Source of the DNA: Diphasiastrum complanatum
Taxonomy: Eukaryota > Streptophyta > Lycopodiopsida > Lycopodiales > Lycopodiaceae
Direction: 5' to 3'
Length of the DNA: 64,000 bases
Assembly (NCBI GenBank): GCA_029204225.1
Contig: CM055095.1
Location: 26,705,312-26,769,311 of the forward strand
Numbering within the stretch: the first letter of the stretch is position 1; every line of letters starts with the position of its first letter. This document shows, piece after piece, positions 33,761 through 48,446 of the stretch. Both the position numbers and the translations under genes were made by a program. Below the pieces are notes generated by a model. The model worked only from the letters and a program-made list of their open reading frames with translations. It was not told the DNA's origin and did no database searches.

Positions 33761-36372
33761 CTACGTTCTGCAGTACGTTAAGCTTACCTCCCTGTCGAGA
33801 ACCTTGCCCCTGATGTAGTGATATCTTATCTCAATGTGCTTACTCCTAGAATAAAATCTAGGGTTGGCCGATAAGGCAATAGCACTTTGGTTATCACAAA
33901 ACAAAATTGTGGGACTATACTGATACGGATTGATGTCTGACAACAAATTTCTTAACCAAAACGCTTCCTTAATAGATTGAAAAGCATCAATGTATTCTGT
34001 TTCAGTAGAAGAAAGTGCGTTAGAGGTTTGCTTGCGACTGTTCCACGAAATAGGACGGCCGTGGAAGAAGAATGTAAATCCAGATGTGGATTTACGATTG
34101 TCTACATCTCCTCCCCAACTTGCATCAGAATAGCCACTGAGTTGATGAAAATTGTCGTTGCTGACATCTCCATAGCAGATGCACTGGTCCATGGTAGCTC
34201 AAATATATCTCATGACTCGAATAAGAGCCTTCCAATGGATAATGCCAGGATTAGCCAAATATTGGCAATACAAATATTCTCTCATCTGCTCCTCTTCATG
34301 CTTGGTCTGGGGACATTGGTCCTTCGACAAATGCAGGCCTGGATCCATTGGTGAGTGAGCTAATTTACAATTCATCAAATTGTATCTATTAAGAACATTG
34401 TAAAAATACCTTTGTTGAGTGATGTAAATCAGTCGATTTGCTCTGTCTCTATGGATTTGAATTCCAGGACAAAAGTGAGCTTCGCCCAGATCAGTCATGT
34501 CAAATTCTGAGAACAGCATCTATTTTGCATCCTTGACCATTTTGGTATTGTTGTTGAAGAGCAACGTATCATCAACGTACAAGGTGATGGTAATGAAAGA
34601 TTGCTGCACTGACCTTGAATAAACATTGCAATCAGTAGTGCTTGGTTTGAATCCTTGTTCAATGAGAAATGTGTTGATTCTCTGAAACCAAGCTTTGGCA
34701 GACTGTTTCAAGCCGTATAATGCTTTGTGGAGTTTAAAGACATGATTCTTCATGCCTTCCAGAACTTATCCTTCGGGCTGGATCATGTAGATATCCTCTT
34801 GTATGACTCCGTTCAGTGTGCGCACTCGGCTTGATCTTCTGGGATGATTCGACTAATGAACCGCTCCTAGGACTTGTTGCTGGGTAGCAGCAACATCTTT
34901 GTCTGATTCGTTGTCTCGAAGTGGGTCGACAATAGACACGTCTGAGCCAGAAGCTCGGACTGTCGTGTCAATGGCAGGAAATGTAGGGTTCTCTTGAGCA
35001 ATATCCTTGTCTTTGAGGTCGACGAATTGATCCTCGATAAAGACTGTATCTCGGCTATACAAGATTTGTTGGGTATCAGGATCATACAGCTTGTAGGTGT
35101 TATCAGACAAAGTATATCCGATCAGGATGATCTTGAGACCTTGGAAGTCCAATTTCTTCCTTGTGTCTTTTGGGATCTACGCGTAGGGAATGCACCATAA
35201 CAATCTTAGGTTCTTCAAAAAAGGCTTAGAGCATGTCCACACCTCGTGGGGTGTCTTGTCTGAGAGGGCCTTGGTCGAACATCTGTTCTGGAGGTAAGCT
35301 GCAGTGGAGATAGCTTCAGCCCAGAATCTCTTGGGCAACGATGCATGCGATAGCATACACTTAGCAGATTTGACCAAAGTACGGTTCTTCCTCTCAGGTA
35401 AGCCATTAGATTGAGGACTGTAAGGAGTGATGAATTGCTGCTCAATGTCTTGGCTTTGACAGTACTCCTTAGACTCGACAGAGATGTATTCTCCACCGTT
35501 GTCTGACCTTAGGGCCTTGATTGTCCTTCCAGTCTCCTTTTTTGCATGCTCCTTGAAGATTCTGAAGCAGTTGAAAGATTCTGATTTCTTCTTTATGAAA
35601 TACACCATCGTCCTTCTGGAGAATTTGTCAATAAAGGTTATAATATACTTGGCATCCTTCAGCAAAGGATTTTTCATTGGGCCACATATATCTGAATGTA
35701 CAACATCTAGCAACATGTTGATGGCTTGACTTAAATGGTTTCCTAGTCTATATACCAACTAGACAGTCTTAACAGATAGGTAACTCAACTTTTTTCGCGA
35801 GGATAGTCGAGATCAAGAACAATAGATTGTTAAGACATTCGTTGTACAGTAGCATGATTTAAATGACCAAGTCTATAATGCCAAAGTAAACCTTTATTTT
35901 TATAAATTGAAGTACTGAGAGCCTGACTAGAGGCAGAAAAGATGACTTAATTTATACAAGTATTCATGCCTCTTTTCGAGTGCTAGGATCTTGCCAGTCC
36001 TATCAACTAGTTTACACTGATCACATTCAAAATATACTCTATGTCCTAAATCTGTGATTCTGCTTACAGAGAGCAGATTTGTAGATAAATTTGGTACTTA
36101 CAGGACTTTAGAGAGTAGCTTAAATTGATCATTGATCTTACAGTGCCTTCACCTTTGATAGCTTGTGTGCTATTGTCACCAAGGTGAATGAACTTATGGG
36201 TACTGTAAGGTATATAGGACTCGAAACAGCCAATGAGGCTAGTCATGTGTTGAGTGGCTCCGGAATCCAGGAACCAAGAACTGTCCCCAGATGCTTCTTG
36301 ATGGTTGGTCATGAAGGCATCACGATCTGCTTTTTGAATATGTTGTGGAGCTTCTGCAGCTACATTTGTCAC
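33761..36372 (-). pseudogene. Copia protease-integrase-RT-RNase H remnant
   Basis: Minus-strand order: protease WFLDSGATQHM (36064-36372) with FIHLGDNSTQAIKGEG, then integrase (35177-35758) with its whole triad kept (HSDICGPM, LRSDNGGEY, NGLPERKNRT). The C-terminal hinge is at 34853-35152. RT starts late (EDIYMIQPEG, then a stop); about 200 residues of RT are deleted. YVDD (TLYVDDTLLF) lies in 34520-34753, SPMDPGLHLSKDQCP in 34199-34519, and RNase H in 33761-34192 with SDASWGGD, STETEY and CDNQSA. Integrase and RNase H catalytic residues survive, but stops and the RT deletion make it inactive. Confidence 0.92.
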
Positions 36373-36389
36373 TTGATTCGATTGTCCCT

Positions 36390-36532
36390 TGCTGTGATTC
36401 TTTTGCCTTTTATTTGTCTATGCGAATTTGCATGTAAATATGCAGGCTGCGTGACAACGTTAGTAAATATGCAGCAAGAATGGAGGCAGATTAAAAATGG
36501 GATTTAGGAGAGTGGAAGGAGTAAATCCAACA
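36390..36532 (-). repeat. Truncated 5' LTR
   Basis: Matches 33505-33648 with about ten differences, many of them C/T or G/A. The join to protease-side sequence at about 36390 marks the deletion that removed the rest of the LTR, the primer site and gag. Confidence 0.9.
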
Positions 36533-36537
36533 GTAAC

Positions 36538-37400
36538 TTACCTCCAATCTTACGTATTCAAGCTGACAATTGTTGGAGGGAGAACAAGAACAAATTTATT
36601 TTTGGTCTTTGTTGTATGTTAGTGGCACATAACATCTTCCAAAAGGTAGAAATGGTTTTTTTTTTGGTTGGCCACACACATGAAGACATAGATCAGGTTT
36701 TCAATGTCCTATCCAAGGCTTTGAAGTCCAAATCAGTTCACACAATGCCAGATATGCTAGCACGAATTGGTGAAAAGATAGGTGGCGGTCGTATTGAAAG
36801 CATTGAAGTAGAAATACTGGAACAAATGTTAGATTGGAAACAATTTATAGATTCTTGTATTGCTCAAGGACTTGTCGAATATCTTTCCAAAGAAAAAATG
36901 TTATCAAGATCAATGTATAGCCAAGAGGCTTTTTGGCCACAATCCTTGCCAACCACTTTCGATTCATCTGTATCAACTTTGATCAATGAGGTCGAAATGG
37001 ATGTAGAGTTATTACCCCAGAGGTTTTGTAAGCAAAAAGCTGATGCACCTCTGATTAAATTCATCTCATGTAGAGAAGTTGTGTTGGACAAGTTCGTTGC
37101 AATGCGGCCTCCAGATGAAGATGTTGTGGAGGGTTCCATACCTATTTGGGTGGCAAAAGTTGTAGAAGTGAAGAAAAACTCAGAAGGCTTGGCCACAGAG
37201 TTTAAAGCATTATGGTGTGAACCAAAATCTAATCAATGAGATAGAAACCAGAGACAAGTTCACAACTCGAAGCTGTACAAAAATTGCTTAGAGAAAGAAT
37301 GGATTCCGAACAACAATAGACCACGATATATGGATGTAGATACAGTTGTTCATGCATGGAAATCAAAGGCAAAAAAAACAATTAAAGCACACAACTATAC
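36538..37400 (+). pseudogene. DUF7869-like gene, 3' part
   Basis: The frame resumes after the copia insertion with YLPPILRIQADNCWRENKNK, then FLVGHTHEDIDQVFNVLSKA, both signature blocks of the family. A long open stretch follows to 37239 and a shifted continuation (ATRPRYMDVDTVVHAW-type, about 37250-37450). ADN in the first block and HEDIDQ in the second supply the remaining acidic residues for an RNase H-like active site, so the catalytic residues are all still visible even though the reading frame is broken elsewhere. No terminal inverted repeat was found. Confidence 0.75.
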
Positions 37401-37499
37401 TATGGAAAAATCAATATCTATTCCGGAAATATCAGTGGCACACATCAAATAATACCTGTCCAAATTATCCGATGAATTTGCAGCTGATATTGATGAGTA

Positions 37500-38030
37500 G
37501 AGTTCATGATCATTGTAGTTGTAGAGTCCTGGTTACAATCTTTGTCGCCATAATTATTGGACTTGTAATGTATTTTAGTGAGTGTTGGCAGATTCCAAAT
37601 CTGCAACAAGGCCAAATTTGGCTCCAAAAGACGTGTAATTCTTTTTGTAAATTCAGCTTGGCAATTTTGTAGAAAGTCGACTTTTTGTATGCTAGGGTGT
37701 GGGCATGTCACCCTATTATAAGTAAATCATATTCCATGGCATGTGTATTGTAAGACCATGAGGAATCATGATGTAGAAAGTTTAATGACTTTTCTGAAAG
37801 TTGAAAATAGTTTCTAATTCTCAACCTTCAGAATATTGAAATAGTAAATCACTAGTCTAAATGATTAAACTTCTACAATTTGTCTAGAATTGCACCAAAG
37901 TTGTGCATCTTTTGTAATAGTCTCTTGACTAATGTAGGGCTTGGGCCAAGACCATTAATTATAAATATGAACCACTTTTAGTGGCAAATATGCTAGCTAG
38001 GCAATTACATGAATACTAGAGAAAAGAAGC
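37500..38030. other. Non-coding gap
   Basis: No coding frame or repeat is recognised. Confidence 0.4.
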
Positions 38031-38031
38031 A

Positions 38032-38616
38032 TCAAGAGGACCAATCAGCCCTCAAAGTTCCCGTAACCCCTTACCTGCTTATCCTGTACATCGCAAGAAA
38101 ATTTTGTCAGACAATAGATACTACAAAAACTTTGATGCCTATAGTTTGTATCTACCACCCATGGAGTTTCCTCTAGATGACCAGGTTTTTGAACTACGAC
38201 CATCCATGAGTTCAGCCCTCAGATTCACATGGCCACTCGTTCCAGGTAGTTTTGAGGACTACAAGAATTCCTGCGAGATCTTATGTAGGTTCTCAGTTGT
38301 TGCCGTGCACCAGAAAGATGATATCATTAGATTGGCCGACCATTATGTCTACTACCTGCAAAATTGGTTACTACAACCTTGGGGCACTAAGTCGAAACCC
38401 ACCAAGATTCACCTTGCCAAATGGTGGTACAACCCCAATGAGTCAATGGAGTTAGGAGCTGACCTAGCACTATACATGCAAATGCGGGACATGATTTCCA
38501 GAGAACGCAAAACCCTAAATGAAATGTTCTATTTCAAGTTCCTGGAAGGTGCCAATCCAGCCCTTGTGGATGTGGTTGAAGTGGACCCCAATTACACCAG
38601 GGAGTTAAAGAACTGA
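38032..38616 (+). CDS. Unknown open frame, ~190 codons
   Basis: A continuous frame from about 38032 (the listed Met is at 38104) to a stop at 38616 with protein-like composition: YLPPMEFPLDDQVFEL, FTWPLVPGSFEDYKNSCEIL, LADHYVYYLQNWLLQPWG, IHLAKWWYNPNESMEL, and an acidic-hydrophobic tail. It is rich in Trp, Tyr and Pro, with no transmembrane segment or zinc site. I do not recognise the family. It lies beside a reversed Athila-like LTR on the opposite strand. It could be an accessory or antisense frame of that element or a host exon. The absence of stops over nearly 200 codons in AT-rich DNA supports real or recent coding. Confidence 0.45.
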   Translation, partial: SRGPISPQSSRNPLPAYPVHRKKILSDNRYYKNFDAYSLYLPPMEFPLDDQVFELRPSMSSALRFTWPLVPGSFEDYKNSCEILCRFSVVAVHQKDDIIRLADHYVYYLQNWLLQPWGTKSKPTKIHLAKWWYNPNESMELGADLALYMQMRDMISRERKTLNEMFYFKFLEGANPALVDVVEVDPNYTRELKN

Positions 38617-38989
38617 CGAATATAAATGTGCATGAATGCACTGTAACCACTCACCTCACTATTATGCATAATACACTAGACACAGTATGGTGAGCATCTG
38701 TTGCAAGTCTCAGTTTTTCATGCATACATCTTTATTGCATCTCTACATAAATCTGCTTTGGGCATTTGCTAACTCCTATGGGCATGAATGTGCTATTAAT
38801 TAGTAATTGCCTAGTTTCACATCTGCATATTGTGCAGTTTATACTAAATAGTTTAGCCTTATCTTGTAAACTCTACATTGTGCCTAAACCCTCTGATTAG
38901 CCACGATCTCTGTAAACTTGTATATGTACAATAAATCAGAACAAGATAGATGATTATCAATATAGATGCGTGAACAAGAGTTCAAGTAC

Positions 38990-39560
38990 AAACATTGTAT
39001 CAGATTATCTAGAATCAAAGATTTAGAGAGAGAGAGAGAGTAACATAGATTTCACATAGTCCCCCTTGAACAAGTCAAGACCAAATCCTTTAAATCCTTT
39101 CGTCTTACAACATAACAAATTTAAATGAAGCTGAAAAAACTTACAGTACAAGGCACCATAAAGTGAAGCAAGTTTTAGGATACCCAGCTGTTACCTGCCA
39201 CCATCCCACAAAACACAATTGCTTGAGTGATAGGTGTCATAGCTGAGCATCAGTTGTCATCCATGTCACTTTCAACTAAAATAAAATCAACAATCATTAG
39301 TCGAATCTTCCCTACCACGCATTCTACCATATCATAGTCTTGCCCTAATACCACCGTATCAAGGCATCCGCCATACTGATCAGTATAAGGCAAGTAATCC
39401 TATAGTTACATAACATTAACATAGCTTTAAGCTGATGAAGCCCTAGTCAATCACAACAAGTGAAAGATGTGTAGTTTGGTCATAAATGTCGGTATCAGGG
39501 CATATCCGTGTGTAGTAGGTCGACATGATCGTTTCTTCCACTTGGTTTTGACACAAGTCC
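38990..39560 (-). repeat. Athila/Tat-like LTR, reverse copy
   Basis: The reverse complement aligns with 25949-26450 over several hundred bases (GATCAGTATGGC, GTGGGATGGTGGCAGGTAAC, CTTTATGGTGCC). It has a short CT tract (about 39024-39042). No primer site is seen at its left end, so it is a solo or 3' LTR. Boundaries are approximate. Confidence 0.65.
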
Positions 39561-40090
39561 TAATAGCATTATGATTATCGAGCCACGAGTTTCAAGTCAT
39601 TATCATACATCTTTCTAGAAGTACAGTGTTTCAAGGTAAGCCATTGATTCGTAAGAGTGGAATGCCTATACGTGCTTTAGTTACTAAAAATCTGTTGTTA
39701 TGGATCATTTTTAGGCATCAACCTTATGTTCTATGCCTTTTCTACATCTTGCTTTAAAGTAAGCGTTTCATCAACATGGTGAAACAATGATTATGGCAAT
39801 CAAAGCACTATCTTATTTTCTTGGAGGACATAATTTTATGAAGGTGCATAAAATAATATTTTTCAAGAAAAGTATTTCCCTCAAAATTTTAGGATATGGA
39901 CCGGTGAATTCCATGCTTAGATCATCACATTTTGCAGTTTATGCTGCGTAAGTTGATTTGAGTAAGTACGAGAACTATGAGCTCTTGGATCCATACGAAA
40001 GAAGGAGGCTATTGCATGACTGCAAATTACAACTTTCACTAAAGAAAGTGTCAAAGATGGAGTAGCCTTTGAAGATTCAATTTGCACTTT
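39561..40090. other. Non-coding gap
   Basis: No supported frame was found; a few splice-like sites only. Confidence 0.4.
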
Positions 40091-40096
40091 GTAATA

Positions 40097-42582
40097 TTTT
40101 TTATTTCAATATATGGAATATCTTTGTATGTCTATTGTCTACTGGCTTGTATAACTTTACATGCTTTTTGAAAATTTTCATAATTTGACGATTTTGTATT
40201 ATGACGAATTTGCACTCTTCTGTAAAACCATTGTTCTTTGTGCTGGTTCCACCATGTTGTGTAGTTTTGTGAAATGTCGCTCTTGCATGCCAATGAGATT
40301 TCTCCATTCCTTGTGATGACATACGCTGAGACTTCCACTATTCCTTGCAAAGAATGTCGAATGGTGTCGTAATGTGTGTTGCACGTCATACAAACAAATA
40401 TAAATCGGTACCAAAAGCATCTAAACTAATTACACATATAAATGTCTATAATAGTGTTACACCAAAATCTTACCATATAAAGTGTTATATGATTTGCTCT
40501 CCATGCAATTTGAACTGCATTCACAAATTCACTGGTTGTCATTTGTATATCAGTATTTGAAAATTGATCTTTTCTCAAGTATTTCACCATGTTGTCTAGT
40601 TTTCTCCAAACTTCTACTTTGAGTAGTTGAGTAGAACCTTGTTCCTCGAAATCTTGAGTTGCAGCTATTATCTCTTTCCAAACTGAGTATTGAATCTTGT
40701 TATTTTTTCCAAAATAATTTGATAAAAATCTACGATCTTTGGATCCTCCAATGCTCGGTTTGTGTGGAATATTTTCTGATTTACCTGAAAGCTTGTCGTC
40801 TTTTTTTATTTTAACATAGCCTTTATGTAAGCCTACTTTAGACAATAAATCCTCTAATCTGGATAGAGTTTGCTTCGAAGATGACTCCGACTTGGTATTC
40901 CATGCAAACAAGATGTGAAGATATATTATTTTCTCTATTATACGCACCTCTGCATGCAATGTACAAATATGAACATTATGAATGGTATTGGTAGTACATG
41001 TTTCCAATTAGGATCATCTCGGTCTCTTGATATTCCTGTACTCCTTGTCATGTCTTTTGCTATCTTCATGCAGTAAAGACAAGGGTGCTTGGAGTTAGCT
41101 CCATGGGAAACATTGAACATACATTTCAATGTCTTCAAATCTCCTGCTAAATGCCATTCTATGTTGAAGTTGCCAATTCCTGAAATACCGAGTGGAACTC
41201 CCTCCATGTGATTGCTGATGATGTCAAGATATGATATTCTACTAAATATCCATGAGAGAATGTCATGGTCTACTTTCAACACTTGTAAGAGAAACAAGAA
41301 ATTTGATTCAACATAATATTAACATAGAGAAAAATATTCAAATAGAATCCATTTAAGAGCAACTATATCTGAAAAGCTGCCAGCCAACAAATATAATTCT
41401 TTGATTGAACACTAAAGTTGAGGCCTTCTGAGTGTTTTGAATTCAAAAGTGCTCCATTCATGACCGTAAGACTAACTTTCTCCATTTTCTGTCCCTTAAT
41501 AATAATTTCAGACTCATCTAACTTAAGAACAACAATCAACTTGCTATTGACATTTTCATTTGTAATACCATAAAATCTTATTATGAATACTGGCAACTGA
41601 TTAATATCAATAAACAAATTGTTGGAATTGTCATAAGTTAGACATTCTCCTTTTGAGCTATACACTTCATTGATATGAAATGGAATACCCACTATTTTTG
41701 GCATGCCTTGGTTTAACATGTCTCTCTTCTTTTTAAGATGAAATGGTTGTGGGATCGAAAACGTTTTTACACTCACCTGTGCAAATGCTTCCTTTATCGT
41801 CTTGAACATTGTGGCATATGCTTCTCTACTGATGTTAGCAAAATCACATGCCCCTTGTACCAATGTAATGTCTAATATTTTTCCAACTTCATTCATGATG
41901 CTATCTGTAATTGAGGCCTTAACTTTTTTCATTCTATTGTTGTCTAACATTGACTTCAAAGACTTGGTAGTCAAAATAGAACCTAATGATCTTCCAATGG
42001 AAATCCCATCGGCCAAATGTTGTTTAACAACCAATGTAGATCTATATAGCAAATGAATTTTCAGAAAATAGTCAGTAATTTTTTGGACACAAAGTATACT
42101 GAACAAATTGGACACAAATAAAAAAAATAAATCAATATCAATACAAATAAGCTAGAACTTACTTGAATGCACAAATTTTTCTTTTTCGGTAACCTCCATT
42201 GGATGAAAGATTACAAATGTTTACAAATCTCTTTCTCTTGTTAGTTTTTGTCTTTTTGTTGAGCAAATCCATGTCTTTAACCAGAGATAAATAAGAGGTA
42301 TGCATGATTTGAAATGAAATCTTCATCTTATCATTACTAATTGTAAAATCACGATAAGAAGATTGTAACATTTGATTCTCCTTCTTGAGAATATTATTTG
42401 TCTCTAAACAAGTTTTCAACTTTATAGATGTTTTTTGACACTCTTGGTATGTTCTTTAATTGCTCTTCTAAACAAAATATTTTACGCAATGAGTGTGCAT
42501 TACCATAAGCTTTCAAATTTTCACAGTAATATAAAAGACCATTTTTTTCGTGACACATATAGATTATTAACTGAGTCACCAA
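40097..42582 (-). pseudogene. Multi-exon DDE-type transposase-like pseudogene
   Basis: Minus-strand exons: (1) 42170-42582, a coiled coil (LKKENQMLQ, KTKTNKRKR) ending at a GTAAGT donor (about 42169). (2) 41363-42034, joined in frame (CAFK/STLVVKQHLADGIS), with VLKLDESEIIIKGQKMEKVS. (3) 40938-41290, with WHLAGDLKTLKCMFNVSHGA, then CLYC 20 residues after the GDLK Asp. (4) After a one-base shift near 41010, VHICTLHAEVRIIEK to a GTAAGA donor near 40490. (5) 40097-40420, with CNTHYDTIRH and, in another frame, QGMEKSHWHARATF. Asp, Asp, CxxC, His-rich segment and Glu come in the order of a DDE core carrying a zinc-binding insertion. The exon 2/3 donor is not canonical, and two shifts show it is dead. 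I cannot name the superfamily. The spacing recalls RAG1/Transib, but that is speculation. Confidence 0.6.
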
Positions 42583-43164
42583 ATTAAAATCAAGATGTTA
42601 CAATGAATATGGATCAACATGATACAATATTCCTGATGACCATAAATCTAAATGCCTTAGCTTTGCCTCCCTATAATTCATCATATTAGAATATGATAAT
42701 TTAGAATCTTTAGAAATTCTTGTTCTAATCGGAGCGTACTCTGGTAAGAGATCCACATGAAGGTAAATGGTAACAAAGCTGGAATAACAGAGCTGGAGAT
42801 GAAATAACAGAGCACGATGAAATAACAGAGTTGGAGATGGCGCTTGAACAGTTGTTCGACCATAGAGATGGAGATGGTATTCGCCCAGAGCTATGAAATG
42901 TCATAGTCCACATCTTTTTTGAATTTTTGAATGTCCAAGCTTCTAGAAGGGAATATTTTGACTTCACACGAGTCACATTTAACTGTAGCTAAAGCATTTG
43001 TCACGTTTGATGTGACTACAATAAGGGATATGCATGCGCATGTAAAGTCGTGCGGGCAGATGCATAAAGAAGTTAGAAAACTATATTTTGATTATTTTAG
43101 TGTTATTTTCTCTCTCCTACATGGCATTTCTTATAGGGCCCTTTTCGGGCCCATATTTTCTCTA
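42583..43164. other. Non-coding, mixed
   Basis: A short tandem-like run of CAGAGATGAAATAACAGAG words lies at about 42775-42840. Positions 43133-43160 (AGGGCCCTTTTCGGGCCC, then ATAT) resemble 52064-52085. No gene is supported. Confidence 0.4.
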
Positions 43165-43400
43165 ATGTTGTTGCGTTGAATCTAATTGCTCCGCCTTGGT
43201 CTTCTTATCCTTGAAGTTCTTCTTTTTGGACTGTTGCTTATTTGAGTACAATGCCATTGTCTTGGTACTCGTTGTAGATAAGTTCTTTCTCCTAACTTCT
43301 TCCTGCAATAGACTTGTTGTTAGCTTCTGGAGTGATAGCACATGAGTATTGCTAAGAAGCAATACTAGATTGTCGTAGGAGGGTCGAAGATTGGCGAGAA
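43165..43400 (-). pseudogene. Copia gag fragment
   Basis: The minus strand reads YDNLVLLLSNTHVLSLQKL, then LLQEEVRRKNLSTT and ALYSNKQQSKKKNFKDKKTK. It is nearly the same as the outer-copia gag at 24310-24574. It is cut at both ends and lies 284 bases from the alcohol dehydrogenase stop codon. Confidence 0.88.
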
Positions 43401-43683
43401 GTTAGTTACATACTCAATTATCTATGCACCAATTTTTTTGCTATTTTGACATAGGTATTATGTGCAAAACCAATGAGGGTAAAGAGTGGGCTAAAAGCCT
43501 TAAATTGGGTGGACCACAGCCAATATTTTCTAGCCAAGTACTAGATGCTAGGATATTAAACAGATTGGCTACAGGTTCAAGATTCCAAGTCCAAGCTCAA
43601 GGCTTATGGGCATGTGCATGTTGTTATAAACCTCTATGAAAAGCAGAGTAAGTCAATGGATAGTTTGGCACATTCTCTGATGT

Positions 43684-46535
<2,852 letters not shown>

Positions 46536-47799
46536 GCTATTCACAGCAGGAATTACAAAACTGTAAAACTACAGCAACAAGAGAAAATTGCGGAACTATC
46601 AGAGCAGCGGTGATATCTCCTTCTAACACCTGCAAGGAAACAAGTATTTAACAGACACATAGATTATATAACCCTACAGGGATGCTGTGATGTGTAGGTA
46701 TCAGGAAAAAAAATAGGACCATATGTGCATTTATTAGTGGTTACCAATTTCCACAGAAAGCCTCTGGCTTTACTTAAGATAAGAAAAAATTGCTAAGTGT
46801 AGTATTTGAGCTCATCCAGCACAGAATTAAAACAACTTTGAGTCCGTAGTGACATGTATGAGCTGATCCAGCACAGAAGTGAAGCAGATTTGAGTTTACA
46901 AAGCAAAATTGAAGCTTAGATCGTCACGCCTATCGATTGATAGAGAGGCCTACTGCCTCCTATCAGCTACTATCGCCATAGTCAGGATTAAGTGGTGTCA
47001 GTGGAGCTTGTTTCTGTGCTGAAATAGTCCTAGAACAAGAGTCAAGACACGAGAGAGCTCCAGATTCCAGTCTTGACACTTGCTTTTCTTTGCTGCCGGA
47101 TGCGCATCCCCAGCAAATAGCATGTGAACAGAACGTGGTTGTGGACTCAAAGCCACTGACGGCTGCTGATCGAAAAAGGTTTGTCTGGCCGGGGCACAAA
47201 ATTCAATGCACATGGAAGCTTTCAATTTGGACACCCGTCAGATTCAAAGATCTCAAGTTCATTGTGGACAGTTTGCCCCTGGACAATGGACTTCTTTTTT
47301 GGGAGATTACTTTTTTGGGATCAAGTCAGTGCTGTGAAACCTCTTTCTAGTTGTCCTCAAAAAACCTGCATTTAATAAAACTTTTGTTTTTTTGAAGACT
47401 TGTACTTATAAAAGGGCTTATATGATTGTATAAAAAATCTTTAAATATTTTATAATTTTGATTTTTAAAAAAACTTGCCGATTCCATTCCTATACTTGGT
47501 TGATTTTCCTAGGAGTGGATCAAGTCATCCATTCACTCAACATCAACCTTGAAGCTTGGTCCCACTATTCTCCAAACTTGATCCCTTCATTATCTCGCAT
47601 ATTCTTAGGGATTCAGTTTTTGAGAAAACATGCACATTTATTCTTGTTTCAAGCACTTAGTCCCTCACCCACCCCTAGGCCATCTCCAAGGGAAATACTA
47701 TAAGTCGGTCTCCACCGTGATCGTGATCGACTACTTTAGATAACTACTTTTAATACATTAAATGAAGATGTTAGCAATCCCCTCTGTCAACTTCAAATA

Positions 47800-47800
<1 letters not shown>
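46536..47800. other. ADH upstream region and non-coding DNA
   Basis: The stretch upstream of the ADH start codon would hold its promoter and 5' UTR, but I see no decisive TATA element. Frames around 46963-47375 overlap on both strands without motifs. Nothing else is supported. Confidence 0.4.

Positions 47801-47872
<72 letters not shown>
47801..47872. repeat. Compound microsatellite (TG)22(AG)14
   Basis: A TG tract runs straight into an AG tract. Confidence 0.97.
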
Positions 47873-47877
<5 letters not shown>

Positions 47878-48063
47878 GAGTGTTGGGGGCGGGGGCACAT
47901 GAGGAAGTTCCTAGTTGTGCAACCAAGAACTAGCACCATAAACTAGCTTTTGCCCACATAGGCCAAGGCAAATTTGTGAGCTTGTTCCTAGCTCTCATGA
48001 TCAGTTCCTGGTTGGGGCAGCACATTCAGGCCAGGCTATTTGCCAAGAACCAGGGTGCAAAAG

Positions 48064-48064
<1 letters not shown>

Positions 48065-48118
<54 letters not shown>
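48065..48118. repeat. (AG)n microsatellite
   Basis: About 27 AG units without interruption. Confidence 0.97.
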
Positions 48119-48121
<3 letters not shown>

Positions 48122-48389
48122 GTAAAACAAGTTGATCGTTGTATTTTGATTGGTCCATGTCTACATTTAGGGTTTTGACCATACCCTAGTCTATGTTAAT
48201 TGCAAGTGGAGGTGGGATGGTTAAATGGCATGTGGCCTACGTAATCATGAGATAAGCAAACTTGCTTAAAGTGAACACGAGATGTTTACAAGATTCTTGT
48301 ACTTATTTTCTTAAAAAAAACAAGGGGTTGGAAGTTGTGCCTGGAAAATGGACATGACTTAGAATTTTTCAACCCAAGAAATGAATAAT

Positions 48390-48394
<5 letters not shown>

Positions 48395-48441
<47 letters not shown>
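48395..48441. repeat. (AG)n microsatellite
   Basis: About 23 AG units. Confidence 0.97.

Positions 48442-48446
<5 letters not shown>

Larger units (their letters stand above)
32611..36532 (-). mobile_element. Copia remnant with 5-bp target duplication (GTAAC)
   Basis: The outer ends are TGTTGGAGAG (32611) and AATCCAACA (36532), flanked by GTAAC on both sides (32606-32610 and 36533-36537). The reading direction is minus. The 3' LTR is complete, the 5' LTR keeps only about 143 bases, and primer site and gag are gone. The insertion splits the DUF7869-like gene between its first and second acidic motifs. Confidence 0.93.
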
